Source: an uncultured Lachnospiraceae bacterium
GTDB lineage: Bacteria > Bacillota > Clostridia > Lachnospirales > Lachnospiraceae
Reading direction: 5' to 3'
Assembly (NCBI GenBank): GCA_947577185.1
Contig: CANPUE010000009.1
Location: forward strand, 1-64,000
Length of the DNA stretch: 64,000 nucleotides
Position numbers and translations under genes: made by a program. Of the stretch, positions 52,381-61,524 are shown one piece after another. The number at the start of each line of letters is the position of its first letter. Position 1 is the stretch's first letter. The notes under the pieces were generated by a model. That model worked only from the letters and a program-made list of their open reading frames with translations, was not told where the DNA came from and made no database searches.

Positions 52381-52986
52381 ATGAGGACAATCGGGATTAC
52401 CGGCGGAGTAGGAGCCGGAAAATCCGCACTTTTGGAATATATCAAAGAGCGTTATCATGCGCATGTGCTTATGGCGGATGAGGCGGCGCATCTGGTAAAG
52501 GAGCCGGGCGGAAAATGCTATGACAAACTGGTCCTGCTTCTGGGAAAAGAGATTCTGAATGCTGACGGTACGATCAATAAAAAGCAGATGGCAGAAAAAA
52601 TCTTCGCAGACGGAGAGATTCTGGAAAAGGTGAATCAGATCATTCATCCTGCCGTAAAAGAACTGATTGTGCAGGAGATCGCAGAGAAAAAAGCGGAAGG
52701 AAAGACAGATTTCTTCTTTGTTGAGGCGGCATTGTTGATTGAGGACGGATATGAAAGGATTCTGGACGAACTGTGGTATGTATATGCGCGCACGCAGGTC
52801 AGGCGGGACAGACTCAGAGAGTCCCGGTCCTATTCGGATAAAAAGATAGATCAGATCATACAAAAGCAGCTGTCGGAAGAAGCGTACAGACGGCATTGCA
52901 GGGTAGTGATTGATAACAGCGGGAGCCTTGCGGATGCGTGCAGGCAGATTGATGAGAAATTGGAGGAATACCTGTGTCAGAGATGA
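52381..52986 (+). CDS. coaE: dephospho-CoA kinase
   Basis: A 201-residue P-loop kinase: Walker A GITGGVGAGKSALL at the N-terminus, then DEAAHLV, the family pattern IIHPAVK and the lid region RRDRLRESR. It catalyses the last step of coenzyme A synthesis. Start 52381 with GGTGGGG upstream. The polA-coaE order is common in Firmicutes. Its 3' end overlaps the FtsA-like gene by 13 bp. Confidence 0.93.
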   Translation: MRTIGITGGVGAGKSALLEYIKERYHAHVLMADEAAHLVKEPGGKCYDKLVLLLGKEILNADGTINKKQMAEKIFADGEILEKVNQIIHPAVKELIVQEIAEKKAEGKTDFFFVEAALLIEDGYERILDELWYVYARTQVRRDRLRESRSYSDKKIDQIIQKQLSEEAYRRHCRVVIDNSGSLADACRQIDEKLEEYLCQR

Positions 52987-55490
52987 TGAAATTTCCGGGG
53001 CCGCTGGTATTTGGCCTTGACATTGGAACAAGAAGTATCGTGGGGACGGTAGGGTACCGGACAGGAGAGCGCTTCCATGTGGTGGCGCAGTGTATCAAAG
53101 AGCATGAAACGCGGGCCATGCTGGACGGGCAGATACATGATATTCACAAAGTAAGCACAACAATCAGCGAAGTAAAGGGGCGTCTGGAGAAAAAAATCGG
53201 CGCGAAACTCAAAGATGTCTGTATTGCGGCGGCGGGACGTGTACTGCGGACGCTGACCACACATGCGGAGACCGATTTCCCTGCGGAGAAAGAGATTGGC
53301 GGGGAAGACATTTATGCCCTGGATTCCCTGGGTGTTGAGAAGGCGTATGAGGAGTTTTTAAACAATAACGACACGGAAATCAAATTTTACTGTGTGGGAT
53401 ATTCTATTATACGTTATTACCTGAATCATTATCCGATCAGTAATCTCGAAGGGCATAAGGCGAGATCGATCGGGGTGGATGTGATCGCCACGTTTCTGCC
53501 GGATGATGTGGTGGATGGTTTGTATAAGGCGGTAGGTCTGGCGGGTCTTGAAGTGGCGAATCTGACACTGGAGCCGATCGCCGCGATCCAGGCCGCGATC
53601 CCTGAGATGTACCGCATGTTAAATATTGCGCTTGTCGATGTAGGCGCGGGAACATCTGATATTTCCATTACGAGGGACGGCAGTATCGTCGCTTATGGGA
53701 TGATACCGGTCGCGGGGGATGCCCTGACAGAAGTGATCGCCAGACACTGTCTTGTAGATTTCAAAAGTGCGGAGGCGATCAAACGGGAAGCAGGTGAAAA
53801 GGAAGAGATTCAATATAAAGATATCATGGGACTGACGCAGACCATTTCCAGAGATAAGATTCAGGAAGTGGCGTCGCCTGTGATTCAGGACATGGCAAAG
53901 CGTGTTGCCGATAAAATCAAAGAGCTGAACGGGGACAAATCGGTCAGCGCCGTGTTTGTCGTCGGCGGCGGCGGCAAACTTGCCGGATATACGGACGCGC
54001 TGGCAAAAGAACTTGAGATTCAGAACGAGCGTGTGGCGGTGCGGGGCGAGGAAGTCATGCAGCAGGTAGCGTTCTATGAGGAGGATGCGAGGAAAGATTC
54101 TCTTATGGTGACGCCGATCGGCATCTGTTTAAGTTTTTACGAACAGAGCAATAATTTTATATTTGTCACATTTAACGAACAGAGAGTGAAACTGTATGAC
54201 AATAGTAAGCTGGCTGTTGTCGATGCGGCCATGCAGGCAGAGTTCCCCAACGACGGCCTGTTTCCGAAGCGCGGAAAAGAACTGAACTATACCGTTAACG
54301 GCAAGGCGCGCATCACAAGAGGGGCGCTCGGAGAAGCCGCCGTGATTATGGTCAACGGAAAAGAGGCGGATCTTTATACGCTGATCCGGGCAAACGATCA
54401 GATCAAAGTGATCGAATCGACGGCAGGCGAGGCGGCAGCGCTTGATGTCAACCAGCTTCCGGAGTTCGGTTCCGTGATGTGGGTGGAAGTAAATGAGAAA
54501 AAAATAGAACTCCCCAAATTTGCGCTGGTAAACGGCCGGCTTCAGTCAGGATACTATGCGATCAAAGAAAATGATGCGATCGAGTTTCTGAATTATTATA
54601 CGGTCAGACAGGTTGCGGAGTTTATGGACGTGATCATCAATCAGGAGTTGAATATTTACGTCAATAATAAGCTGGCGGATATGGATACGAAAGTTTATGA
54701 AAACTTTTCCGTGATCTGGACGATGGAAGAGCTGCAGTTGTCTGACAGAGATCTTTATGGGAGCGGCGCACCGGATACGTATGACAGTCTGCCTGAGGAT
54801 GACGGAAGCTATGTGAAGAGCGAACCGCGCAAAGAAGAGAATCCGCTGTTTGGAGGTGCAGAGGCGCAAAGAACGGCTTTCAGCCAGCCGGTGGACAGTG
54901 AGGCAGAACCGATGTCCGGCCAGCCAGTAGTAAAGGAAGATGGATCTGTGGTAAGTCAGCTGACAGCGAAGGAAGCGGGGGCTGCTGTAAGTCAGCCTAC
55001 GGTGAATGAGGCAAGAGCAGCGATCGCTCAGCCGACAGCGAAGGAAGAGGGGTCTGCGGTAAGTCAGCCTACGGTGAATGAGGCGGGAGCAGCGATCGTT
55101 CAGCCGACGATGAATCAAGAGGGGTCTGCGGTAAGCCAGCCGGCAACGAATCGAGAGGGGTCTGCGGTAAGCCAGCCGGCAACGAATCAAGCGGAGTCTG
55201 CTGTAAGTCAGCCGATAGTGAAGGAAGCGGGGTCTGCTGTAAGTCAGTCGACAGTGACCGCGGCCGGCCCATTCAATATTCCGATGGCGATCCATGTGAC
55301 GGTCAACGGTCAGCAGATCCGGATGGAGGGCAAGACTGGTTATATTTTTGTCGATGTGTTTGATTACATAAACTTTGATCTGTCGGTTCCGCAGGGAAAC
55401 GGCATTGCCACAGAACTAAACGGTAGAAATGCACAATACATGGAGCCGATTCACAGCGGCGATGTGATAAAAATATATTGGAAAGACTGA
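52974..55490 (+). CDS. FtsA-like cell division ATPase with long tail
   Basis: An 838-residue protein; GTG 52974 with GGAGG 7 nt upstream. Residues 1-~400 form an FtsA/actin-like ATPase: GLDIGTRSIVGTVG (phosphate 1), ALVDVGAGTSDISIT (phosphate 2), VFVVGGGGKLAG (adenosine). Ordinary FtsA is about 420 residues. Here a further ~240 residues of beta-rich sequence, nine 12-residue repeats (about 650-757), and a C-terminal ~70-residue domain (VTVNGQQIRMEGK to GDVIKIYWKD) follow. Long FtsA-like proteins beside coaE are known in Lachnospiraceae. A role in division or shape is inferred. Confidence 0.85.
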   Translation: MSEMMKFPGPLVFGLDIGTRSIVGTVGYRTGERFHVVAQCIKEHETRAMLDGQIHDIHKVSTTISEVKGRLEKKIGAKLKDVCIAAAGRVLRTLTTHAETDFPAEKEIGGEDIYALDSLGVEKAYEEFLNNNDTEIKFYCVGYSIIRYYLNHYPISNLEGHKARSIGVDVIATFLPDDVVDGLYKAVGLAGLEVANLTLEPIAAIQAAIPEMYRMLNIALVDVGAGTSDISITRDGSIVAYGMIPVAGDALTEVIARHCLVDFKSAEAIKREAGEKEEIQYKDIMGLTQTISRDKIQEVASPVIQDMAKRVADKIKELNGDKSVSAVFVVGGGGKLAGYTDALAKELEIQNERVAVRGEEVMQQVAFYEEDARKDSLMVTPIGICLSFYEQSNNFIFVTFNEQRVKLYDNSKLAVVDAAMQAEFPNDGLFPKRGKELNYTVNGKARITRGALGEAAVIMVNGKEADLYTLIRANDQIKVIESTAGEAAALDVNQLPEFGSVMWVEVNEKKIELPKFALVNGRLQSGYYAIKENDAIEFLNYYTVRQVAEFMDVIINQELNIYVNNKLADMDTKVYENFSVIWTMEELQLSDRDLYGSGAPDTYDSLPEDDGSYVKSEPRKEENPLFGGAEAQRTAFSQPVDSEAEPMSGQPVVKEDGSVVSQLTAKEAGAAVSQPTVNEARAAIAQPTAKEEGSAVSQPTVNEAGAAIVQPTMNQEGSAVSQPATNREGSAVSQPATNQAESAVSQPIVKEAGSAVSQSTVTAAGPFNIPMAIHVTVNGQQIRMEGKTGYIFVDVFDYINFDLSVPQGNGIATELNGRNAQYMEPIHSGDVIKIYWKD
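54921..55244 (+). repeat. 36-bp tandem repeat, nine units
   Basis: Nine in-frame 36-bp units encode QPTVNEAGAAIV-like blocks (mostly QP..N/KE.GSAVS). Similarity is highest among the middle units, as expected from recombination. The array is a flexible linker within the FtsA-like protein. Confidence 0.92.
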
Positions 55491-55497
55491 AAAAATT

Positions 55498-56295
55498 ATG
55501 AGATTATGCAGTATAGCAAGCGGGAGCAGCGGAAACTGTATTTATGTTGGATCCGATGCAACGCATTTATTGATTGACGCCGGGATCAGCGGCAGACGGA
55601 TTGAGGAAGGAGCCGCTGAGCTGGGGCTGAAACTGGCGGAAATAGACGGAATTTTTATTACGCATGAACATACGGATCATATCAGCGGTCTCGGCGTGCT
55701 TGCCAGAAAATACGGTATCCCGATTTATGGGACGTTCGGCACGCTGCAGGCTGTGCGGCGGACATCCTCTCTTGGAAAAATGGAGGAATCACTTTTTCAT
55801 ACGATTAGCGCCGACGAAAAATGTATGATCAAAGATATCTCCCTGTATCCGATGCGGATATCGCATGATGCGGCGGAGCCGGTGGCTTATCGTATCAGCC
55901 ATGATAAAAAGAAAATAGGAATCCTTACGGATCTGGGCTGTTATAATGATTATACGATAGCCTGTATGCAGGATTTGGATGTCGTGTATCTGGAGGCCAA
56001 CCATGACATCAATATGCTTCAGGTGGGACCTTACCCGTATTATCTCAAACAGCGTATTTTGAGCGACAGAGGACACCTGTCGAACGATTCCTCCGGAAAA
56101 CTGCTCTCGAAACTGTTGAACACCCATTTGAAGGCAGTGGTTCTTGGACATTTAAGCAAAGAAAACAATCTGCCGGAGCTTGCCTATGAAACGGTTAAAG
56201 TCGAGATTATGATGTCGGAGGCAGGATACCGGGAAGGGGATTTCCCCATTTATGTTGCCAAAAGAAGCGAAGTGTCCCAGATGATCGAAATATAA
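55498..56295 (+). CDS. WalJ/YycJ-like MBL-fold hydrolase
   Basis: A 265-residue metallo-beta-lactamase-fold protein. The zinc motif HEHTDH (ITHEHTDHISGLGVL), plus ISHDAAEPV, LTDLGC and HLS provide further ligands. The opening LCSIASGSSGNCIYVG is typical of WalJ/YycJ, a phosphodiesterase/exonuclease-type enzyme tied to cell wall homeostasis and DNA repair in Bacilli. It starts 8 nt after the FtsA-like gene, so co-transcription is likely. Confidence 0.88.
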   Translation: MRLCSIASGSSGNCIYVGSDATHLLIDAGISGRRIEEGAAELGLKLAEIDGIFITHEHTDHISGLGVLARKYGIPIYGTFGTLQAVRRTSSLGKMEESLFHTISADEKCMIKDISLYPMRISHDAAEPVAYRISHDKKKIGILTDLGCYNDYTIACMQDLDVVYLEANHDINMLQVGPYPYYLKQRILSDRGHLSNDSSGKLLSKLLNTHLKAVVLGHLSKENNLPELAYETVKVEIMMSEAGYREGDFPIYVAKRSEVSQMIEI

Positions 56296-56315
56296 GAGAA
56301 AGGCATGGTAAGAAA

Positions 56316-56588
56316 ATGAAGAAGACCATTATTACAGTTGTAGGAAAAGATACGGTAGGCATCATTGCCAGAGTGTGCACTTATCTTGCACAGAATCAGA
56401 TCAATATCCTCGATATTTCCCAGACGATCGTGCAGGGTTATTTCAATATGATGATGATCGTCGATATGAATCATATTCAGAAAGACTTCGGCGTCATTGT
56501 CGAGGAACTGGTAACGCTAGGCGAGAGCATCGGCGTGATCATCAAGTGTCAGAAGGAAGAAATTTTTAATCAGATGCACAGGATTTAG
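56316..56588 (+). CDS. ACT domain protein (UPF0237)
   Basis: A 90-residue single ACT domain: TIITVVGKDTVGIIARVCTY and VQGYFNMMMIVDM match the UPF0237 pattern. It likely binds an amino acid and acts as a sensor. In many Firmicutes, as here, it directly precedes the UPF0210 gene, and the pair is presumed to work together. Confidence 0.9.
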   Translation: MKKTIITVVGKDTVGIIARVCTYLAQNQINILDISQTIVQGYFNMMMIVDMNHIQKDFGVIVEELVTLGESIGVIIKCQKEEIFNQMHRI

Positions 56589-56671
56589 ATAAGGCATGCG
56601 GATTTGAGATGCTGCGAAGCAGAAGGTAGAAGCGGCTGCGGCGAAACAATAGAGACGGAGGCGGTAATTCA

Positions 56672-58036
56672 TTGATCAATATATTTGAAGTTGCGGAAAC
56701 AAATGAAATGATAGAGAAGGAAAATCTGGATGTCAGGACGATCACATTGGGGATCAGCCTGCTTGACTGTATCGATTCGGATTTAAAACTCTTAAATGAG
56801 AAAATATATCAGAAAGTGTATGATGCGGCCAAAGATCTGGTTGCCACGGGGGAACAGATTGCAAGGGAATATGGTATTCCGATCGTGAATAAAAGGATTG
56901 CGGTTACGCCGATTGCGCTTGTCGGCGGAGCGGCCTGCCGGACGGAAGAAGACTATGTTGGGATCGCGAAGACGCTTGATAAGGTGGCACATGAGGCAGG
57001 CGTCAATTTCATCGGCGGGTATTCTGCGCTTGTCTCGAAGGGAATGACTGCCGCAGACGAAAAGCTGATCCGCTCGATCCCCAAGGCGCTTGCCGTTACA
57101 GAGCGGGTGTGCAGTTCTGTCAACGTGGGTTCTACGAAGACGGGAATCAATATGGACGCCGTGAAGCTTATGGGAGAGATCATCAAACAGACAGCACAGG
57201 CAACGAAAGACGCGGATTCACTCGGCTGTGCGAAACTGGTGGTATTTTGTAATGCACCGGATGACAATCCGTTTATGGCAGGTGCGTTTCACGGCGTGAC
57301 GGAGGCCGATAAGATCATTAACGTAGGCGTCAGCGGCCCGGGCGTTGTCAAAACCGCATTAAGCAGGGTGCGGGGTGAGAATTTTGAGGTGCTTTGCGAG
57401 ACGATCAAGAAAACTGCTTTTAAGGTTACAAGAGTCGGTCAGCTGGTCGCAAAGGAAGCGTCCAGGAGGCTGCAGGTGCCGTTTGGGATCGTAGATCTCT
57501 CCCTTGCACCGACACCGGCGATCGGGGACAGTGTAGCGGATATTTTGTGTGAGATCGGATTGGAACATGCCGGAGCGCCCGGCACGACAGCGGCGCTTGC
57601 CCTGTTAAATGACTGTGTGAAAAAGGGCGGTGTGATGGCGTCTTCCTATGTCGGAGGACTGAGCGGCGCGTTCATTCCTGTCAGTGAAGACCAGGGAATG
57701 ATAGACGCGGTGAATGCGGGAGCATTGACGCTCGAAAAACTGGAGGCAATGACCTGCGTCTGCTCAGTAGGGCTTGATATGATCGCGATTCCGGGCGATA
57801 CGAAAGAGACGACCATCTCCGGTATTATCGCGGACGAGATGGCGATCGGCATGGTCAACCAAAAGACAACGGCCGTGCGGCTCATTCCTGTGATCGGCAA
57901 GGGCGTTGGCGAGACTGTGGAGTTTGGCGGGCTTTTGGGTTATGCACCGATCATGCCGGTAAACAGTTTTTCCTGTGATGCGTTCGTAAACCGCGGCGGC
58001 AGGATCCCTGCGCCGATCCACAGTTTTAAAAACTGA
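56672..58036 (+). CDS. UPF0210 (PFL-like, DUF711) protein
   Basis: A 454-residue member of UPF0210/DUF711. TTG start with GGAGG 10 nt upstream. Landmarks: [17 protein letters not shown], then [12 protein letters not shown], and [19 protein letters not shown]. The fold is related to glycyl-radical (PFL-like) enzymes, but the typical C-terminal radical glycine motif is not visible, so the activity is unknown. Conserved pairing with the upstream ACT gene. Confidence 0.9.
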   Translation: MINIFEVAETNEMIEKENLDVRTITLGISLLDCIDSDLKLLNEKIYQKVYDAAKDLVATGEQIAREYGIPIVNKRIAVTPIALVGGAACRTEEDYVGIAKTLDKVAHEAGVNFIGGYSALVSKGMTAADEKLIRSIPKALAVTERVCSSVNVGSTKTGINMDAVKLMGEIIKQTAQATKDADSLGCAKLVVFCNAPDDNPFMAGAFHGVTEADKIINVGVSGPGVVKTALSRVRGENFEVLCETIKKTAFKVTRVGQLVAKEASRRLQVPFGIVDLSLAPTPAIGDSVADILCEIGLEHAGAPGTTAALALLNDCVKKGGVMASSYVGGLSGAFIPVSEDQGMIDAVNAGALTLEKLEAMTCVCSVGLDMIAIPGDTKETTISGIIADEMAIGMVNQKTTAVRLIPVIGKGVGETVEFGGLLGYAPIMPVNSFSCDAFVNRGGRIPAPIHSFKN

Positions 58037-58090
58037 TGTCAGGCAGGCATCCGCAGCTGCAGGGGTGTTTTCGTTAAGAGGCAGTATGTT

Positions 58091-59461
58091 ATGTCAAATA
58101 GAAGAACAGGAACAAAAACGCATAAGATGACAGAGGGGAATCCGCTCAGCACGATTCTCCTTTTTGCCATTCCTATGATCTTATCAAATTTTTTTCAACA
58201 GTTTTATACTGTCATCGATACGATTATCGTGGGTAAGAGACTGGGTACACAGGCGCTTGCCGCTGTAGGCAGCGCGGGCAGTATCACGGCTGTATTCGTG
58301 CAGCTTTCCACGGGACTTGCGCTCGGGGGCTCCATTGTAATCGCCCAATATTTCGGGGCGGGCAGGAATGATAAGATCTGGCAGTGTATGGTGACTTCCA
58401 CGGTTTTTTGCGCAGTGACGGCACTTTTGTCTACGATTCTGATCTGGGTGGGAGCGGGACCGCTTCTGCGCCTGATCAATACGCCGGAAGAGGTGGTTCC
58501 CATGGGGATCCGTTATCTGCGGTTTTACTTTCTGGGCTGCATCCCTATTTTTGTTTATAATGCTTTAAACGGGGTGTATGTGGCGCTCGGAGATTCCAGA
58601 ACGCCGCTCAGATTCCTGGTCGTGTCTTCGGGCTTAAACATATTGTTAGATCTGTTTTTTATCATCATATTGCATGGAGGTGTCGGCGGTGCGGCGGCAG
58701 CGACGGCAATCTCACAGCTTGCAGCGGCGGTTCTTGCCCTGGCTGATGTGCCCAGGCTTCTTGCCGGGATGGAACGGGATCAGGACATGCCGCTTTTTGA
58801 TAAAACGATTCTTTTTACTATGCTTGGGTTTGCGCTGCCTTCGGCGCTTCAGCAGTCCATCGTATCGGTAGGCTCCGTGATCGTGCAGGCTGTGATCAAT
58901 CGTTTTGGAGCGGCCGTCATTGCAGGGAGCGCCGCAGCGGCAAAGGTTGTGAATCTTGCGACTGCAATACCGATTAATTACAGCAATGCTTATTCGAATT
59001 ATGTAGGACAAAATATCGGAGCCGGGAAAGTGGAACGGATCTGGCCGGGGCTGCGGGCCTCCATGATCAGCTGCGGGGCGGTTTCTCTCGTTATGACAGC
59101 GTTTTTTGAAATTTTTCCCAGACAGATCATCGGGCTTTTTATAGAAGAGACAGAGAGAAACATGGAAGAAGTGGCGGCGGTCGGATGTGCTTATATCAGG
59201 GTGGTAGGTGCCTTTCTCGTTGTGTTTTCGACGTTCATGCTCGTGAAGGCTACGTTTAAGGGCAGCGGCGATATGAGCTGGTTCATTATAACAACGCTGC
59301 TTAGTTTTTTCGTCCGACTGTTTCTGACAGTCTTCTTTGCGCCTGTTGTCGGGGTGGAGATCATCTGGTGGGCGTTCTGCGCCGGATGGGCGGCCGCGAT
59401 GCTTGTCGCCATAGCCAGATACGTGCAGGGCGGCTGGAAAAAGAAAAAGATTATTCATTAA
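58091..59461 (+). CDS. MATE family efflux transporter
   Basis: A 456-residue, 12-helix MATE exporter (FFQQFYTVIDTIIVGKRLG, then IVIAQYFGAGR; second half NYVGQNIGAGKVERI). It is similar in layout to the MATE at 38521 but clearly a different paralogue. It converges with the DtxR-type gene on the other strand. Confidence 0.9.
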   Translation: MSNRRTGTKTHKMTEGNPLSTILLFAIPMILSNFFQQFYTVIDTIIVGKRLGTQALAAVGSAGSITAVFVQLSTGLALGGSIVIAQYFGAGRNDKIWQCMVTSTVFCAVTALLSTILIWVGAGPLLRLINTPEEVVPMGIRYLRFYFLGCIPIFVYNALNGVYVALGDSRTPLRFLVVSSGLNILLDLFFIIILHGGVGGAAAATAISQLAAAVLALADVPRLLAGMERDQDMPLFDKTILFTMLGFALPSALQQSIVSVGSVIVQAVINRFGAAVIAGSAAAAKVVNLATAIPINYSNAYSNYVGQNIGAGKVERIWPGLRASMISCGAVSLVMTAFFEIFPRQIIGLFIEETERNMEEVAAVGCAYIRVVGAFLVVFSTFMLVKATFKGSGDMSWFIITTLLSFFVRLFLTVFFAPVVGVEIIWWAFCAGWAAAMLVAIARYVQGGWKKKKIIH

Positions 59462-59519
59462 AAGGAATCATTTCATTATTAGATCAAAGATTCCCGCAGG
59501 GGCTTTGACGGAAAGAAAA

Positions 59520-59894
59520 TTATTTGTCAAGGTATTGTCTCAGGTGTTTTTTGATGGCGTCGAAACTCTCGACACTCAGTACGTGTTCCATTTTACAGGC
59601 ATCTTCCACAGCAGTCTTTTCGTTGACGCCAAGCTGTATGAGCCAGCGGGAGAGCAGAAGGTGCCTTTCGTACATTGTCTCAGCAATCTGTCTTCCGGAA
59701 TCAGTCAGTGTGATAAATCCATTGTCATCCACATTGATATATCCGTTTTCACGAAGGTTTTTCATCGCCACGCTGACACTTGGTTTTTTGAATTCCAATT
59801 CATGAGCGATATCGATCGAACGGACATTGCCTTTTTTTATTCCCAGCATCAAAATGGTTTCCAGATAATTTTCGGCCGATTCCTGTATTTTCAA
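59520..59894 (-). CDS. DtxR/MntR family metal-dependent regulator
   Basis: A 124-residue regulator. TTG start at 59894, since AGGAGG lies 7 nt upstream; longer frames are unlikely. The N-terminal winged helix (ESAENYLETILMLGIKKG, then SIDIAHELEFKKPSVSVAMKNL) and the dimer/metal domain (MYERHLLLSRWLIQLGV, DACKMEHVLS) carry the Asp, Glu and His ligand positions of MntR. No SH3 domain. It may respond to Mn2+ or Fe2+. It is divergent from a MATE gene whose promoter region it shares. Confidence 0.9.
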   Translation of the reverse strand: MKIQESAENYLETILMLGIKKGNVRSIDIAHELEFKKPSVSVAMKNLRENGYINVDDNGFITLTDSGRQIAETMYERHLLLSRWLIQLGVNEKTAVEDACKMEHVLSVESFDAIKKHLRQYLDK

Positions 59895-60035
59895 AATAGC
59901 GCCTCCTAAAGCAATGGTATTAATAAACAGTCTAACACAAAACAGAAGGCTTTGCAAATGGAACTGCCTGCACGCATTTGCTGCACTGAGAGCTTTGTCA
60001 CAGTGCGGCAGTATACGAAAGGAAATAACCGGAAC

Positions 60036-61460
60036 ATGAAAAGCGGACAACTATTAATGCAGTTAAAGGATGGAAAGGCATTTACGAAACGGGAACAGCT
60101 GGTATTGCTGTACCGGCTCAGCATGCCTGCGGTTCTGGCGCAGATCACGTCGATTATCATGCAGTATATCGATGCCGCCATGGTGGGGAGTCTGGGAGCA
60201 GAGCCGTCAGCTTCGATCGGCCTGATGGCGAGCAGTACATGGCTGTTTGGCGGGACCTGCGGGGCGGTTGCATCCGGATTTTCCATTCAGGCAGCACAGA
60301 GTATCGGCGGCGGAAAGAGGGAACAGGCAAGGAGCATCATGCGGCAGTCGGTCCTGTCGGCAGTGCTTGTGAGCTTTATTTTGACAGTTGTCGGTGCGCT
60401 TATAAGCGGCCCTCTTCCGGTATGGCTTGGCGGTGCGCCGAATCTGCAAAAAGACGCTTCCTGTTATTTTCTCATTTTTGCAATTTCTTTGCCGTTTATT
60501 CAGATGAACAGGCTGGCAGGAAGTATGTTCCAGTGTGCCGGAGATATGAGGACACCGGGTATCTTAAATATTTTGATGTGTATCGAGGATGTTGTTTTTA
60601 ATATGTTGTTTATCTTTCCGACGCAGACGGTTTCTCTGGGAGGAGCTGTGTTTCGGATACCGGGTGCGGGCCTCGGCGTCATGGGTGCAGCGCTCGGAAC
60701 GGCTTTATCACAGCTTGTGACAGCTGTTTTGATGATGGGTATTCTGTGTCTGAGATCAGAAACTTTCCGGCTGAAAAGAGGGGAAAGCTGGAAACCTGAA
60801 AAGGACTGTATCAGAAAAGCAGTATGTCTGGCGGTGCCGATTGGATGGGAAAATGTGATGATGTGTGGAGCCATGGTAGCGACGACACGGGTGGTCGCGC
60901 CGCTTGGCGCGGTGGCGATCGCGGCCAATTCCTTTGCGATCACGGCTGAAAGCCTGTGTTATATGCCCGGTTACGGAATCGGGGATGCGGCCGCGACACT
61001 GACAGGACAGAGTATCGGGGCAGGACGGTATGAGCTGTCGCGCAGATTTGCCCGGATGGCAGTGTGGCTTGGCATCGGTGTGATGGCGGCGACCGGAGCC
61101 GCAATGTTTTTTGCCGCGCCTTTTATGATGTCGCTGCTGTCGCCGGACCCGGAGATTCAGAGGCTGGGTGTGGAAGTATTGCGGATCGAAGTATTCGCGG
61201 AACCGATGTATGCAGCGTCGATCGTTGTATCCGGAGCGCTGCGTGGAGCCGGTGATACGCTGATACCAAGTATGATGAACTTTGCCAGTCTGTGGTTTGT
61301 CAGACTGCCTCTTGCGATCTTTCTTTCTGCACGCATGGGTCTTCGCGGCGCCTGGATCGCGATGTGCCTGGAATTGTGCTTCCGGGGCGGTATCTTTCTG
61401 ATCAGACTGTACCGCGAGAAATGGATTTCGGGGATGTCTGTGGAAAAGGGGCAGGCTTAA
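60036..61460 (+). CDS. MATE family efflux transporter
   Basis: A MATE transporter of 474 residues if it starts at ATG 60036; the frame is open to 59952 and the start is not settled by a clear ribosome site. Twelve helices; landmarks MPAVLAQITSIIMQYIDAAM, then GFSIQAAQSIGGGKREQA and GDAAATLTGQSIGAGRYELS. Its upstream region is shared with the divergent DtxR/MntR-type gene, so metal-responsive control is possible. Confidence 0.85.
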   Translation: MKSGQLLMQLKDGKAFTKREQLVLLYRLSMPAVLAQITSIIMQYIDAAMVGSLGAEPSASIGLMASSTWLFGGTCGAVASGFSIQAAQSIGGGKREQARSIMRQSVLSAVLVSFILTVVGALISGPLPVWLGGAPNLQKDASCYFLIFAISLPFIQMNRLAGSMFQCAGDMRTPGILNILMCIEDVVFNMLFIFPTQTVSLGGAVFRIPGAGLGVMGAALGTALSQLVTAVLMMGILCLRSETFRLKRGESWKPEKDCIRKAVCLAVPIGWENVMMCGAMVATTRVVAPLGAVAIAANSFAITAESLCYMPGYGIGDAAATLTGQSIGAGRYELSRRFARMAVWLGIGVMAATGAAMFFAAPFMMSLLSPDPEIQRLGVEVLRIEVFAEPMYAASIVVSGALRGAGDTLIPSMMNFASLWFVRLPLAIFLSARMGLRGAWIAMCLELCFRGGIFLIRLYREKWISGMSVEKGQA

Positions 61461-61483
61461 AGAATGATTGCGCAAACAACAGG

Positions 61484-61512
61484 GGGAGCGGTTTTTCCGC
61501 TCCCTTCCTGCT
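61484..61512. terminator. Terminator hairpin between convergent genes
   Basis: GGGAGCGG (61484-61491) pairs with CCGCTCCC (61497-61504). It lies between the MATE gene and the convergent chemoreceptor gene and may serve both strands. Confidence 0.65.
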
Positions 61513-61524
61513 TTTCTTTGTGTC

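Noticed and set aside
54921..55244. CRISPR-like array
   Set aside because: The repeats are contiguous 36-bp coding units without spacers and keep one reading frame.
54546..55295. 249-codon minus-strand frame rich in RRLTYRRP repeats
   Set aside because: It is the antisense reading of the 36-bp repeat array in the FtsA-like gene; the repeats explain its length and odd composition.
58712..59458. 248-codon minus-strand frame opposite a MATE gene
   Set aside because: The composition is unlike a real protein, no start signal is present, and the MATE motifs on the plus strand are complete.
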